A stretch of DNA of 64,000 nucleotides. Source: Eunapius fragilis (lineage: Eukaryota; Porifera; Demospongiae; Spongillida; Spongillidae). Of the stretch, positions 1 to 10,900 are shown piece after piece; within the stretch, counting starts at the first letter, position 1, and every line of letters begins with the position of its first letter. Position numbers and translations under genes: made by a program. Location of the stretch: contig OY811991.1 in NCBI GenBank assembly GCA_963681505.1, positions 754,001 through 818,000 on the forward strand. Reading direction: 5' to 3'. Below the pieces are notes generated by a model. The model saw nothing but the letters and a program-made list of their open reading frames with translations, ran no database searches and was not told the origin of the DNA.

Positions 1-70
1 GGCTTGAGGGGGGGAGGGGGGGGGGGCACACTTATTATACCTTCCCCTCTCCCTCCTCTTCCCTCCACAG

Positions 71-3000
71 ATCACCATTGGTGGTGATGTACCAACAGAG
101 TATTATATGACCAACCTGACAGAGACCAGCAAGGAGGATATGGAGAGGGTGGTGGTGTCCAGAGGGTCTTCATATGAGAGGGAATTCACAGTAGACCTGC
201 CAGGAACCGTCATCAGGTGAGACGAGAAAATGATGGTCTGGGGAGGAGCTTGTGATTTGGATGTGATATGCACCCAGATGGGAGTTCGTTACAAATGATC
301 ATGACATCAGCTTTGGGTGGTACCAGAAGTCTGGGGCAAAGAAGAGAAAATTTCTTCCCTCCCCTACAGAGATGTCAGAAGTGGTAAGATAGTGATGTCA
401 TCTGGTGATGTCATCTGGTGATGTCATATTATCTTCTTCACCTCTGTAAGATCCCAATGCAGCGTAGAAACAGCCACATCATTCCAGAGAGTGGAGTACT
501 ACAATGTTGTACAGCTGGAATATGTGAGAAACTCATGCACTCGTGCACACATACACACGCCCACACACACATACACATGCACACACACACATACACACAC
601 ACACACGTACACACACACACATACACACATACACATACACACATATGCTACTCCAGAAGCCAGCAGGGATCGAGGTAGGTCGCGTGTTAGTTAGACCTCA
701 CACCACTAGGCCTGCAGAAAAGCTGTTTACATACCAGCTTCAGCCTGTGCTTCATTCAACACACCCCAAAGCTTTTAACAGCTGTATCAAATACGTGCTA
801 TTTTTTTATTCCTGTCAGTGTGGCATCAGTATGGAGTCAGTGTGGTGTCATTGTGGCATCAGTATGGAGTCAGTGTGGTGTCATTGTGGCGTCAGTATGG
901 TGTCAGTGTGGTGTCAGTGTGGTGTCAGTGTGGCATCAGTATGGAGTCAGTGTGGCATCAGTATGGTGTCAGTGTGGCATCAGTATGGAGTCAGTGTGGC
1001 ATCAGTATGGAGTTAGTGTGGCATCAGTATGGAGTCAGTGTGGCATCAGTATGGAGTCAGTGTGGCATCAGTATGGTGTCAGTGTGGCATCAGTGTGGTG
1101 TCAGTGTGGCATCAGTATGGTGTCAGTGTGGCATCAGTATGGTGTCAGTGTGGCATCAGTATGGTGTCAGTGTGGCATCAGTATGGAGTCAGTGTGGCAT
1201 CAGTATGGTGTCAGTGTGGCATCAGTATGGAGTCAGTGTGGCATCAGTATGGTGTCAGTGTGGCATCAGTATGGTGTCAGTGTGGCATCAGTATGGTGTC
1301 AGTGTGGCATCAGTATGGAGTCAGTGTGGCATCAGTATGGTGTCAGTGTGGCATCAGTATGGTGTCAGTGTGGCATCAGTATGGTGTCAGTGTGGCATCA
1401 GTATGGTGTCAGTGTGGCATCAGTATGGAGTCAGTGTGGCATCAGTATGGTGTCAGTGTGGCATCAGTATGGAGTCAGTGTGGCATCAGTATGGAGTTAG
1501 TGTGGCGTCAGTGTGGTGTCAGTGTGGCGTCAGTGTGGTGTCAGTGTGGCGTCAGTATGGTGTTAGTGTGGTGTCAGTATGATGTCAGTATGGTGTCAGT
1601 GTGGTGTCAGTATGGTGTCAGTATGGTGTCAGTATGGTGTCAGTGTGGCATCAGTGTGGCGTCAGTATGGTGTCAGTATGGTGTCAGTGTGGTGTCAGTG
1701 TGGCGTCAGTATGGTGTCAGTATGGTGTCAGTATGGTGTCAGTATTGTGTCAGTATGGTGTCAGTATGGCGTCAGTGTGGCGTCAGTATGGTGTCAGTAT
1801 GGTGTCAGTATGGTGTCAGTATGGCGTCAGTGTGGCATTAGTATGGCGTCAGTATGGCGTCAGTGTGGTGTCAGTATGGTGTCAGTATGGTGTCAGTGTG
1901 GTGTCAGTATGGTGTCAGTATGGTGTCAGTGTGGCGTTAGTCGAAACATTTTGTAGTGCATGTTTGCACATAGCTGTACAAACATGTGGAATGAGATGCA
2001 GCTGTTAATTTAGCAAGTATTGGGCTAGCGGCCAGCCCAATACTTGCACCCTGTTGACTGCATGCCATACAAGGAGGGGGGGGGGGGGGGGGGTCAGGCA
2101 GAGCACCCCGTGACGTGAGACCACGCGCCCAAATGGATAGAGGTAGCTAAGGGAGGCAAGAGCCGACCGCCATACCCTAGCAGATGTAGCCATCATAGGG
2201 GTGAATGGGGTGCAGGCTGTATGCATGACCTTAGGTAGTGTGCAGACCACCATTGCCTGAACCATTGTGGGGCGAATGGGGTGTGGGCCATTGTACCCTA
2301 AAGGCCAGCTGAGGGTGTTGCCTTAGCTGTGTGATCACATCTGAGGATGTTAGCCCCCCCCCAAGTATTAGGGTAGCCATGTGTTGAGCAGTGGCCACCC
2401 AGGGGACTGACTACCTATTGCGATAAGAGCAGCAAGTGGCATACACAATGCAGTAATGAGAGCACATAACAGAATAGGAGGGGGAGGGGGGAGGAGGGTG
2501 ATTACTAGGAGATAAGCCCCTCCAGGGTAGAACTGAGAGGGTGTGTGGTGTGTGATGGGCTTATATGCATGTCCCAGGGGTGTCATGGGCAGGTCTGAGT
2601 CTGGCCTGAATGCACATGATAAGCAGTGCAGTAAGGGGCAGTTGATTGGGCCTATTGAGGCAGTCTGACACCACCATGTGCACTTGCAGTAAGGGGCAGT
2701 TGATTGGGCCTATTGAGGCAGTCTGACACCACCATGTGCACTTGCTAAATTTCCACAAACACTGTTTCTACCAAACAGTACCTTATGTAACACGTGCAAT
2801 GATGCAGCTGTTAAGTTTGGGGTGTGCTACATGAAACAATAAAGCTGCTTTGCAGTGTGTTGCTTCTTGGGTGATTTAGAGTGAAGGATTACGGCCATCA
2901 GTTGTGACATAGCTGGCTCCAGAAGGATACTAAAGTTGTTATATTAGCACACACACACACACACACCACCACCACCACCACCATTATTGAGCTGACCTTC

Positions 3001-3214
3001 CCTCACGACAGATGTGATGAAGTTTGATAACAGCTACAGCTGGACTAGGTCCAAGGAGGTCTTTTATTCAGTCAAGTTGCTACCTCCTGATACTGAACTC
3101 AACGTGCCTCAGGCGACAGTGAACGAGGCTGAAGGTGGCGGGACTGGGGAGGAGGAATTTTATGACTGTGATAACAATCCTGGAACTCCACGTAGTCCTG
3201 ACCACGTCATATAA
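71..3214 (+). CDS. SEC14-like protein, C-terminal (GOLD domain) part; 5' end outside window
   Basis: Four exons are visible: 71-216, 278-383, 451-523 and 3012-3214 (stop TAA). They join in phase; arginine and tyrosine codons are split across introns. The product is the C-terminal GOLD region of the SEC14L2/3/4 type, which follows the CRAL-TRIO lipid-binding domain. Recognisable stretches are ITIGGDVPTEYY, SRGSSYEREF, RWEFVTNDHDISFGW, RRNSHIIPESG and GIYVMKFDNSYSWTRSKEV, in the same order as in vertebrate SEC14L proteins. Family members are cytosolic phospholipid or tocopherol transfer proteins. The acidic tail after SVKLLPPD is not conserved. The CRAL-TRIO part must lie left of position 1. 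The last intron (524-3011) is swollen by a minisatellite and a repeat element. Family assignment is firm; which paralogue is not decidable. Confidence 0.88.
549..650. repeat. (CA)n-rich microsatellite
   Basis: Interrupted CA/CACAT repeat just inside the last intron of the SEC14-like gene. Open frames here only translate to His-Thr repeats. Confidence 0.95.
815..1942 (+). repeat. 11-bp minisatellite, about 100 units
   Basis: Unit TCAGTRTGGYR repeated head to tail. The left two thirds are mostly a 22-bp dimer (TCAGTATGGTG then TCAGTGTGGCA); the right third is dominated by GTG and GCG unit endings. Eleven is not a multiple of three, so one array is read in all three phases, and because the unit has no stop in any phase all three sense frames stay open. 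It lies wholly inside an intron (524-3011). Confidence 0.96.
2007..2751. mobile_element. Short non-autonomous repeat element with 12-bp terminal inverted repeats
   Basis: AATTTAGCAAGT at 2007-2018 is mirrored by ACTTGCTAAATT at 2740-2751. Just inside the left end is a perfect hairpin: arms 2013-2026 and 2034-2047 around a 7-base loop. Inside the right end a 58-bp block (about 2628-2745) is present twice in tandem. The internal part 2080-2410 is clearly similar, in reverse complement, to 50870-51190, where another copy sits inside a larger transposon. It has no coding capacity. It lies in the SEC14-like intron. No target duplication was convincingly found. Confidence 0.6.
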
Positions 3215-3967
3215 TTCATGTGTGTACTTGGGTAGTGGTGTGCAATTCATTACGTGCATTTAAAATAATAATATGTATGTCTCCGAGGCTCTTGCATTAA
3301 ATTGTGGGGGTGCATTAGACTAGACATGGCTGCCGGCTGAACTTCCCTTCATACAAGAATCAATAATAATATTAAGCATTAATTTTTTATGCATGACAAA
3401 TAAAAGGTTATGCAAAACTCTCTATGTAGGGAAGAAAACACAGGATTAAGGTAACAGAGATATCGTCGAGATAGCCGACCAGCCTTACCATAAAAAATGA
3501 TCGTTGTTTACGCCCCAACTGCATCACGTGCTTCATCTAATACGTAATAAAATTAATACAATAAATAAATTGTCTGCCGCAGTCGATCAGGTGAGAGAGC
3601 TAAGCAAGGTGAGAGAGCTAAGCAAGGTATTACTGTTGACAATTTAATCTAGGATAAGGATATCTATCGTCTGTACAGGCCGACCATGAGAGAATCTGTA
3701 AATCTACCGGCTTTGTAGCGCGTCGGCAAGGCGCATAAATCTAATTTGTATGGTTGTGGGACATGTGACAATGGGGTGATGCGCCTGGAACCTTTCGTTA
3801 GCACAAGAACTGAAACATACGTGCATAGCGAGTGCCTGAGCCTGTGAGGTAATCCACATGAAAATTATGTACTTTAAATGTTTCTGTCACGTGCGTATGC
3901 TCCTCCCTCTGTTTACATCCAAGTCCGAGGTCTCGCTTACACATAGCCAACGAGACGGAACAAGGGA
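3215..3967. other. Intergenic: 3' UTR of SEC14-like gene and upstream region of SMIM14
   Basis: No further open frame of note. An AATAAA is present at 3399-3404, 185 bases after the SEC14-like stop. A 16-bp direct duplication containing GAGAGAGCTAAGCAAGG lies at about 3593-3626. The rest shows nothing recognisable. Confidence 0.6.
3399..3404 (+). terminator. Putative poly(A) signal of SEC14-like gene
   Basis: Canonical AATAAA downstream of the stop at 3214 and well upstream of the SMIM14 start. Confidence 0.45.
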
Positions 3968-4531
3968 ATGGACGATCCCTGCGAGTGTATCTGCAACTAC
4001 ATACGAGGCATGGGGAGGCTTCTCGCTTGGGTAAGAAACGTTGCGTCGTGTGATCTCCTAGGCTAATTACATATGTTTACGTGTGTACGCTAGCTTCGGA
4101 CGCAGAACCACTGTACGGACACCGTATGCTTCACTGATCGTAAGAGGCTGCAACACCCCCCGGAACGAAATTACCCGTTGTACCTATAGACCCGGGCTAC
4201 CAACAGGAGGGGAATTCTGAGTTGATTCAGTTTGCTGTAGTGGTGGTGATATGGGTGATAGTGGCGCTGATTCTGTTCGCATTCAGGTGGGTGAGCGTCT
4301 TCGATCGTCTCTAGAGAAATTTGGAGGAAGCGTTATGTTGTACCGCCTGTAGTAAAAATATTTGTGCTTTCTTCGTAACATGTACGTAGGCCAAACAGCC
4401 TCCGAGGATCCGGGAAGCCGTCAACATCACAAGTAAGGCGGACCCTTGCGCACCTTGACAACTGTGATATTTGAGGTGCGTGATTTTCTATTCAGGGCAG
4501 CGAACCCCCACGACCTCCGGGATTGACCTGA
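3968..4531 (+). CDS. SMIM14: Small integral membrane protein 14
   Basis: Five short exons assemble in phase: 3968-4030, 4094-4139, 4190-4286, 4390-4432 and 4496-4531, giving 94 aa (human SMIM14 is 99 aa). The protein starts MDDPCECICNYIRGMGRLL, matching the DPCECVC N-terminus of the family. It continues with a CTDTVC motif, one hydrophobic helix rich in Val/Ile (about residues 52-70, FAVVVVIWVIVALILFAF), then RPNSLRGSGKPSTSQ and a proline-rich end, the same order as in vertebrates. SMIM14 is a single-pass membrane protein of the endoplasmic reticulum with poorly defined function. Every exon is too short to appear as a long ORF. The acceptor of exon 3 (at 4190) was chosen because it is the one that keeps the frame. 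Confidence 0.93.
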
Positions 4532-4597
4532 GACTCTCTCATCCATCCTTAATTGTAATTGTGGAACCTAACGCAACTTTTGTAAGCATGCTTGTTA

Positions 4598-4603
4598 AAT
4601 AAA
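4598..4603 (+). terminator. Putative poly(A) signal of SMIM14
   Basis: AATAAA 67 bases after the SMIM14 stop codon. Confidence 0.55.
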
Positions 4604-5091
4604 TTTTTTAAATCTATGATGAGTCATGCAGAGAAACAGACAGGTTCCCTCCATTGCTGCATAGTTCGTATTTCTCTCTCATTCTATCTGATCGTTTGGA
4701 TTATACCTATACTCTTGCTTTAATTTTTGCCCTTCACAAGCATGTATGAAGTATATCACATCATTTGTGAGATCAAAATTCAATGACGTCCAAAGGAAAC
4801 CGGGAGGGGTGGTCACCCTCATCATGTAGTTAGTGTGTCACTACTCGCTCGGTAGTCTTCAATAAAGCGCGCAATAAAAATTGCGAACGGCTATAGAAGC
4901 CAACATTTATGTCATAGTAATTAATTACTCAGTAAGATATTGATTGGAAGGCGCGCGCGGACATAAGCGGGTGAGCACGTGGACCTTACTTTGCGCTGTT
5001 TAACTCCGAGCGAATCTTAGACCTCTCGAGGGACAACTTGAGGAAATTGCTATTGGCATCGACAAAACTCGACCAGAACTAACCCAAAGGC
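4604..5091. other. Intergenic, upstream region of CLUH
   Basis: No coding signal. It holds a second AATAAA near 4861 and the presumed CLUH promoter and 5' UTR; no specific element could be assigned. Confidence 0.4.
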
Positions 5092-6585
5092 ATGGAAGCG
5101 GTGAACCAGGCTTGCATGCAGAATGGAGATGCGCATGAAGCGGAACACATCACACCGAACGGAAACGCGAGCAACGTTGCAAAATGTCCCGCAATACACC
5201 GATCAAATACTCCAGATTCGGGTTAGTTTCGCGTTCCAGTAGCGATTTGAAGGTTAGCTAGGAAAGTCCGTGTTGTCCGTGCGTGTGCAGGTAACTTTAT
5301 GGTGGTGTATGGCACTGCAAGGTTGCGTTACTGGTGATGTCAAGTTGCATAATATCTATGGTCTGTGTTACTGAGTAGTACTGTACCCACGTGCAAGCCG
5401 TGATGTCGCGAGGTTTGTATGCCACGCCAACAGTTCTGACTTACGAACGACTAGAAGGTTGACCATATGGTCCTTGGGCACCACATTACGTGCACATCGG
5501 GAGCGTGTTTGATGATCAGCAGTATTATACAGAACTTCCTTTTGAAGCGGCAAAAGGCATTGTGGTGGTCACGTTCGGGTCACTTTTCATGCTTTTGTTC
5601 AGCCTGTAAGACGTAGTGTTGTGATTGTATCCTAGTACAATGACTTCCACATTAACCAGGTCTTTGTCTATCATTACTGTTCCATTTCTCACCTCATTCC
5701 TTCTCTCTTCCACTTAAACCCCCCCCCCCCCCCCCCCCCCATATCTACAGACAGTGCAGTCTCCACTAACAGTGAAGTAGAAAGCGGGGTTAGAGAAGGA
5801 GAAGGAGGGGTTAAAAATAAGGAAGCAAAAAGCGAAGACAAAAAACCTAAGGAAAATGGTAGCACTGAAGAGTATAACACAGAGGAGGGGAAAGGGACTG
5901 GGGAAGAGAACGGCACAGCTGCAGGCAGTGAAGCAGCACCAGTGGATGAAGTTGGTGCATTCAACGTGACCTTGGTCCTGCCTGGGGTAGCAACCCCTCT
6001 GGAGGCCATGGTGAGGGGAGTGTTTCATCCAGCTCTGTCATTTGACTCCACTCATTCTCCTACCCCCCTGTGATGTAGGTCTCATCGCGGGATACTGTCC
6101 ATGATCTGCTGCAATTTGCCTTGGAGAAGCCAGAGTGCTGCTATCGCACCTGCCTCTCTGTAAGGCTGGATGGGAAGCAGCTGGATGACTTTCTGGAGCT
6201 GGCCACAGTGGAGAATATGCGTGATGGGGCAAGGATTGAATTAGTGGAAGGTAAGAGGAGGGAGGGGAGGGAGGGTGTGGAGAAAAGGGAGGGGAGAGTG
6301 TGGAGAGGAGGGAGTTTGTGAGTTTGTGGAGAGCAGGGAGGGTGGGTAAGGTGAGAAGCACTGGTGACATCCCTGTTCGTTGTATGTTCTGTGCCTGCAT
6401 GACCGCGCCCCTGCAGAGCCATACACACAGAGGGACATACGTGTGCATGTGCAGAGGCTGAAGGATCTGCTTTCGGCCAACCCTGTCAATCAGTCCTTCA
6501 CATACACTGATGGAATGACCCTCTCATTACTGGCTGCAATCACATTGAAGGAACCTGAAGGTTGTAAGTTTGTGTGTGTGTGTGT

Positions 6586-6627
<42 letters not shown>

Positions 6628-9600
6628 TGCGTGCGTGTGTGTGTGTGTGTGTGGTGTGTGCGTGTGTGGTGTGTGTGCGTGTGTGTGTGTGCGTGAGTTA
6701 CAGCATGCTTGTTTCATTTAGGTGGTTCAGTTGGGGACAGTATCAAGGAAGAAAGCCATGTAGAACCACCGGAGTACTGCATACCACAGAAGGAAGGCTA
6801 TGCTCCACCTCTGACTCCATTCCTTCCACCGGGGCTCGACACTCATTTCAAAGTTGGTTCCCCCATCTTACCCTCCCTTCTCACCCTCCTCACCTTCCCC
6901 CTCCCTCCTCTTCATCTTCCCTCCTCACCCTCCTCTTCATCTCCCTCTATAGGTACCTGAGTGCATCCAATCCCTAAGCTACAGTGCTTGGAACCCACCT
7001 CCCCCTCACAGAAAACTGAAGGGTATGTGGTGAAAGTCACCCACACATCATGTGATCCCATCGTACCCTTTGACCCTAAAGGTGACCTGCTATACATTGA
7101 TCTGGTCACACTTGAGGGTCAAGAGTACCACATCACCGCCTGTCCATCTGGCTTCTATATAAACAAAAGCACTGGTCCCCAGGACTTCAATCCTGAGCCA
7201 CGAAAGTCTGCACAGACTTCTAAGCATCTGGTTGGCCTTCTTCAACAGGTGAGGGTGATGATGTAGGAATGAGGGTGATGATGTAGGGTAAAGGTGATGA
7301 TGTAGGGATGAAGGTGATGATGAGGGGTGAGGGTGATGATGTAGGGGGGAAGGTGATGATGTAGGGGTGAGGGTGATGATGAGAGGTGAGGGTGATGATG
7401 TAGAGTGAGGGTGATGATGTAGGGGTGAGGGTGATGATGTAGGGGTGATGATGAGAGGTGAGGGTGAGGATGTAGGTGAGGGTGATGATGTAGGGTGAGG
7501 GCGATGATGTAGGGGTGAGGGCGATGATGTAGGGGGAGGGTGATGATGTAGGTGAGGGTGATGATGTAGGGGTGAGGGTGATGATGTAGAAGTGAGGGTA
7601 ATGTGTGTTATATAGAAGGTAGCTTTAGCTATCTCAATAGTTCATGTTTACTGTCAACTATCTCACATCCACCCTCTCACACCCCTGTCTTTACAGATCA
7701 GTCCATTGTTCAAGAAGAACTTCATTCAGTTACAGAAGTTTGGGTGAGTTTGCTTGTCAAGGTGCTGGATTTGATTTGACACTCACCCCCCCCCCCCCCC
7801 CCCCCCCCCCCAGGGAGAAGCGTCACCCCTTTGAGGTGTTGCCTGTACCCTACCCTGGTGCGTGTACATCTCTGAGCTGCTCTTTCTGCATACATTTTAA
7901 CTCCGTCCCCCTCCCTCCAATTTGTTCAGTGGTACCGTGGCTGGCCCCACGACCAGAACACAAGCCTGTTGCGATGAGGATTGACGATAGCCGCACCTTA
8001 AAAGCAGCACCAGATGAGCTACTTGTGGGACAGGTAGCCTCCCCCCCGTGCCCTCCCTTGTCCCCACCCCTCACACACTCCATCCCCTCCCTCACCTGGA
8101 AATAACCCCTCTCTCCCCACACACACCCCACTCCCTCCCCACACACACGCCCCACCCCTCCCCTGTGTTTAGCTTCGTGATTGGAATGAGGAGTTCCAGG
8201 TAGCCAGAGAGTTGCCTGTGACAACAGCCTCATTGAAGATGTACAGGGATAGGACCGTCTTCAAGGTTAGTAGGGCAATGGGAGGGGGGGGGGGGGGGGG
8301 GGGGGGAGTAGAAGGGGTGTGGCTACTCTTGGTTATATAACAGATCCACTCGGACTACGTGTCTGCTGTCACGAGAGGGGCAATGGCAGTGGTGGATGGC
8401 TACATACCTCCCCTCAACCCTGCGGATGAGGACAAGTGAGTTGATTGGCTTGTGTGGTGCCGCATCCATAACAATATGATGCCACACCCATAACAATATG
8501 ATGCCACACCCATAACAATATGATGCCACACCCATAACAATATGATGCCACACCCATAACTATGTGCGTTTGCAACACATGTTCACACATGTGCATCCAC
8601 ATACACAGGTTCAGAATGTACCTGTGGAATAACATCTTCTTCAGTTTGGCGTTTGATGGTCGTGACCACTTCAAGCAGTTTGGAGGAGATGAGGCAGCCT
8701 ATACAGCCGCTGTAAGTAACGCCATGTTTGGGGTGGGGGGTGGGGTCAAGAAGATGTTTGGGGGGTGAGGGGTGGGGGAGTCAAGTAGATGTGACCTTTG
8801 TACTGTCTTGGTTCTGTCACGATACACATATTGTACATCGGTTATCAACAGCTTAATGGGCCACCCCACTCAGTTCATGGACCCCTGTTTGTAGCAGATA
8901 TTCATTGTGTTCCATTGTGTCTCACCTCACACCAGAGAGCTGACCTTCACGGGGTAGCCATGTTGGAACGAATGGAAGAACAAGGCTTGCACACACTTGG
9001 GACAGTCATTGTTGACTACAGAGGCTACAGAGTTGTGGCTCAGTCCATCATCCCAGGTACCCTCTTGTCTTGGTTGCACCATTGCATATTCCAGCATGTA
9101 TATTCCTGCATATTCCTGTAAATTCCTGTATATTCCTGTATATTCCTGTAGATTCCTGTATATCACTGTATATCCCTGTAGATGGCTAGGCTCTGATATC
9201 TGGGCTGCTTTCCCATGCAGGTATTCTCCAGAGAGAACAGGAATCATCTGCTGTCTATGGTTCCATTGATGCTGGCAAGACCATCACCACCAACAAAAAG
9301 TTTGAAGATATGGTGGGTGGGATTTTTGGCCAAGCATGACTAGGGGGTGGGGCTAAGCATGACCAGGGGGTGGGGCTAAGCATGACCAGGGGGTGGGGCT
9401 AAGCAGTACTCTTGTTACACCTCCACACATGGGTGAAGCTAGGGGGTGGGGCTAAATAGGCCATTGGTTTATCTCACCTCCACGCACATGCAGTTGAAAA
9501 AGATTTCATCAGAACTCCATATCAAAGAGCATAGGTGAGGATGAGATGTGCGGGTGAGATGTGAGGGTGAGATGTGATGAGAGTGAGATGTAAGGGTGAG

Positions 9601-10861
9601 ATGTGAGGTGAGATGTGAGGGTGAGATGTGAGGGCGAGATGTGAGGTGAGATGTGATGAGATGCGAGGGTGAGATGTGAGGGTGATGAATGGTGTGGATG
9701 GTAATTGGTGAGGTGTGAGGAGGGAAGAGGTGACTAATACAGCGTGCTCCACAGGCTTATCACAGAGAAGGGTGATGAGGTCATGCTTCCCTCATCACTG
9801 GAAGTGAAGGTGAAGAAATAGCATGTACCACCATTTTACTTCTGTTTAGTGCCCACCTTTGTGTCTAGGGTATCATTGGTACTGATGGTCGCCACTACAC
9901 GTTGGATCTGTTCAGGCTCCTCCCACCAGATCCTAACTACATGGGAGGTAGAGGAAGGGAGGGGCAGGTAGAGGAAGGGGTGGGGAGGGGAGGGGGAGGT
10001 AGAGGAAGGGGGGGAGGAGTAAGGGAGGGGGAGGAGGAAGGGATGGCGATGGGAGAGGTTATTAACATTAAACACCTTCCAGCCCTTGTGAATGAAATGG
10101 CTGACGGCAATGGTCCAAGAGTACGCCATAAGCTTTCTGTGTTTCGTCCTGAGCTGATTGAAACATTTGTGAAGTAAGATTTTTTTTCCTGGAGGTATTC
10201 ACCCATTCCATGCTCCCTCCTTTCCACGCTTGCCCCTCCCTCCCTCCCTCCATTTCATGCCCCCCCCCCCCCCCCCCCCCATCCTCAATCCAGCTATCGC
10301 TACATGCTGTTCCTCCAACTGGCCAAAGAGAAGACTAGCAAGCTGAAGGTGGTCCAGGATATGCAGAAAGTAATGTTTGTTACCATAGTAACCATGATGG
10401 CAGCTGTGTGCCCTACAGGAGCAGGCACAGGCAGAGGAAGAGCGTGCCAAAACCCAGGGAACTCAACAGACCACGCCCTCTGCAGAGGCCACACCCACTA
10501 CTGCTGAGAAGGGCTCTGTCCTAACCAAGAAGGACGGTGCAGAAGGCAAGTCTGGTGTGCCTAGGACACCACTTCCAAACCTGGCCAGTGGAGTGTCCGG
10601 TTTGGCAGCGCTGTCAGCCATAACAGGACCAGAGTCCTCTAACCTGCTCATCCTGTGTAATGAAGACGGCATGACTGCAGAGTCATTGGCCCAGGCAGTA
10701 CAGGAGCAGCTGGTCATGGCTGATGGTGTCCCTCCCGCCTTAGCCAAGGATGTTGACACGCCCCTTCCCTCCGTTGAAGCCTCTCTGAATGAGGACGAAA
10801 AGGCCCCTCCTCCCCAGGAACTGAAGTGTGAGTGGGGCTTGAGTGGTAGTGGTACTATTGT

Positions 10862-10900
<39 letters not shown>

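Noticed and set aside
818..1841. Plus-strand ORFs up to 270 codons of a Val-Ser-Val-Trp repeat
   Set aside because: All three frames are open because the 11-bp unit lacks stops; the array lies inside a firmly bounded intron.
7969..8105. Continuation of CLUH exon 10 past 8033 as coding
   Set aside because: A GTAGCC donor and the family alignment end the exon at 8033; the downstream frame is proline-rich intron.
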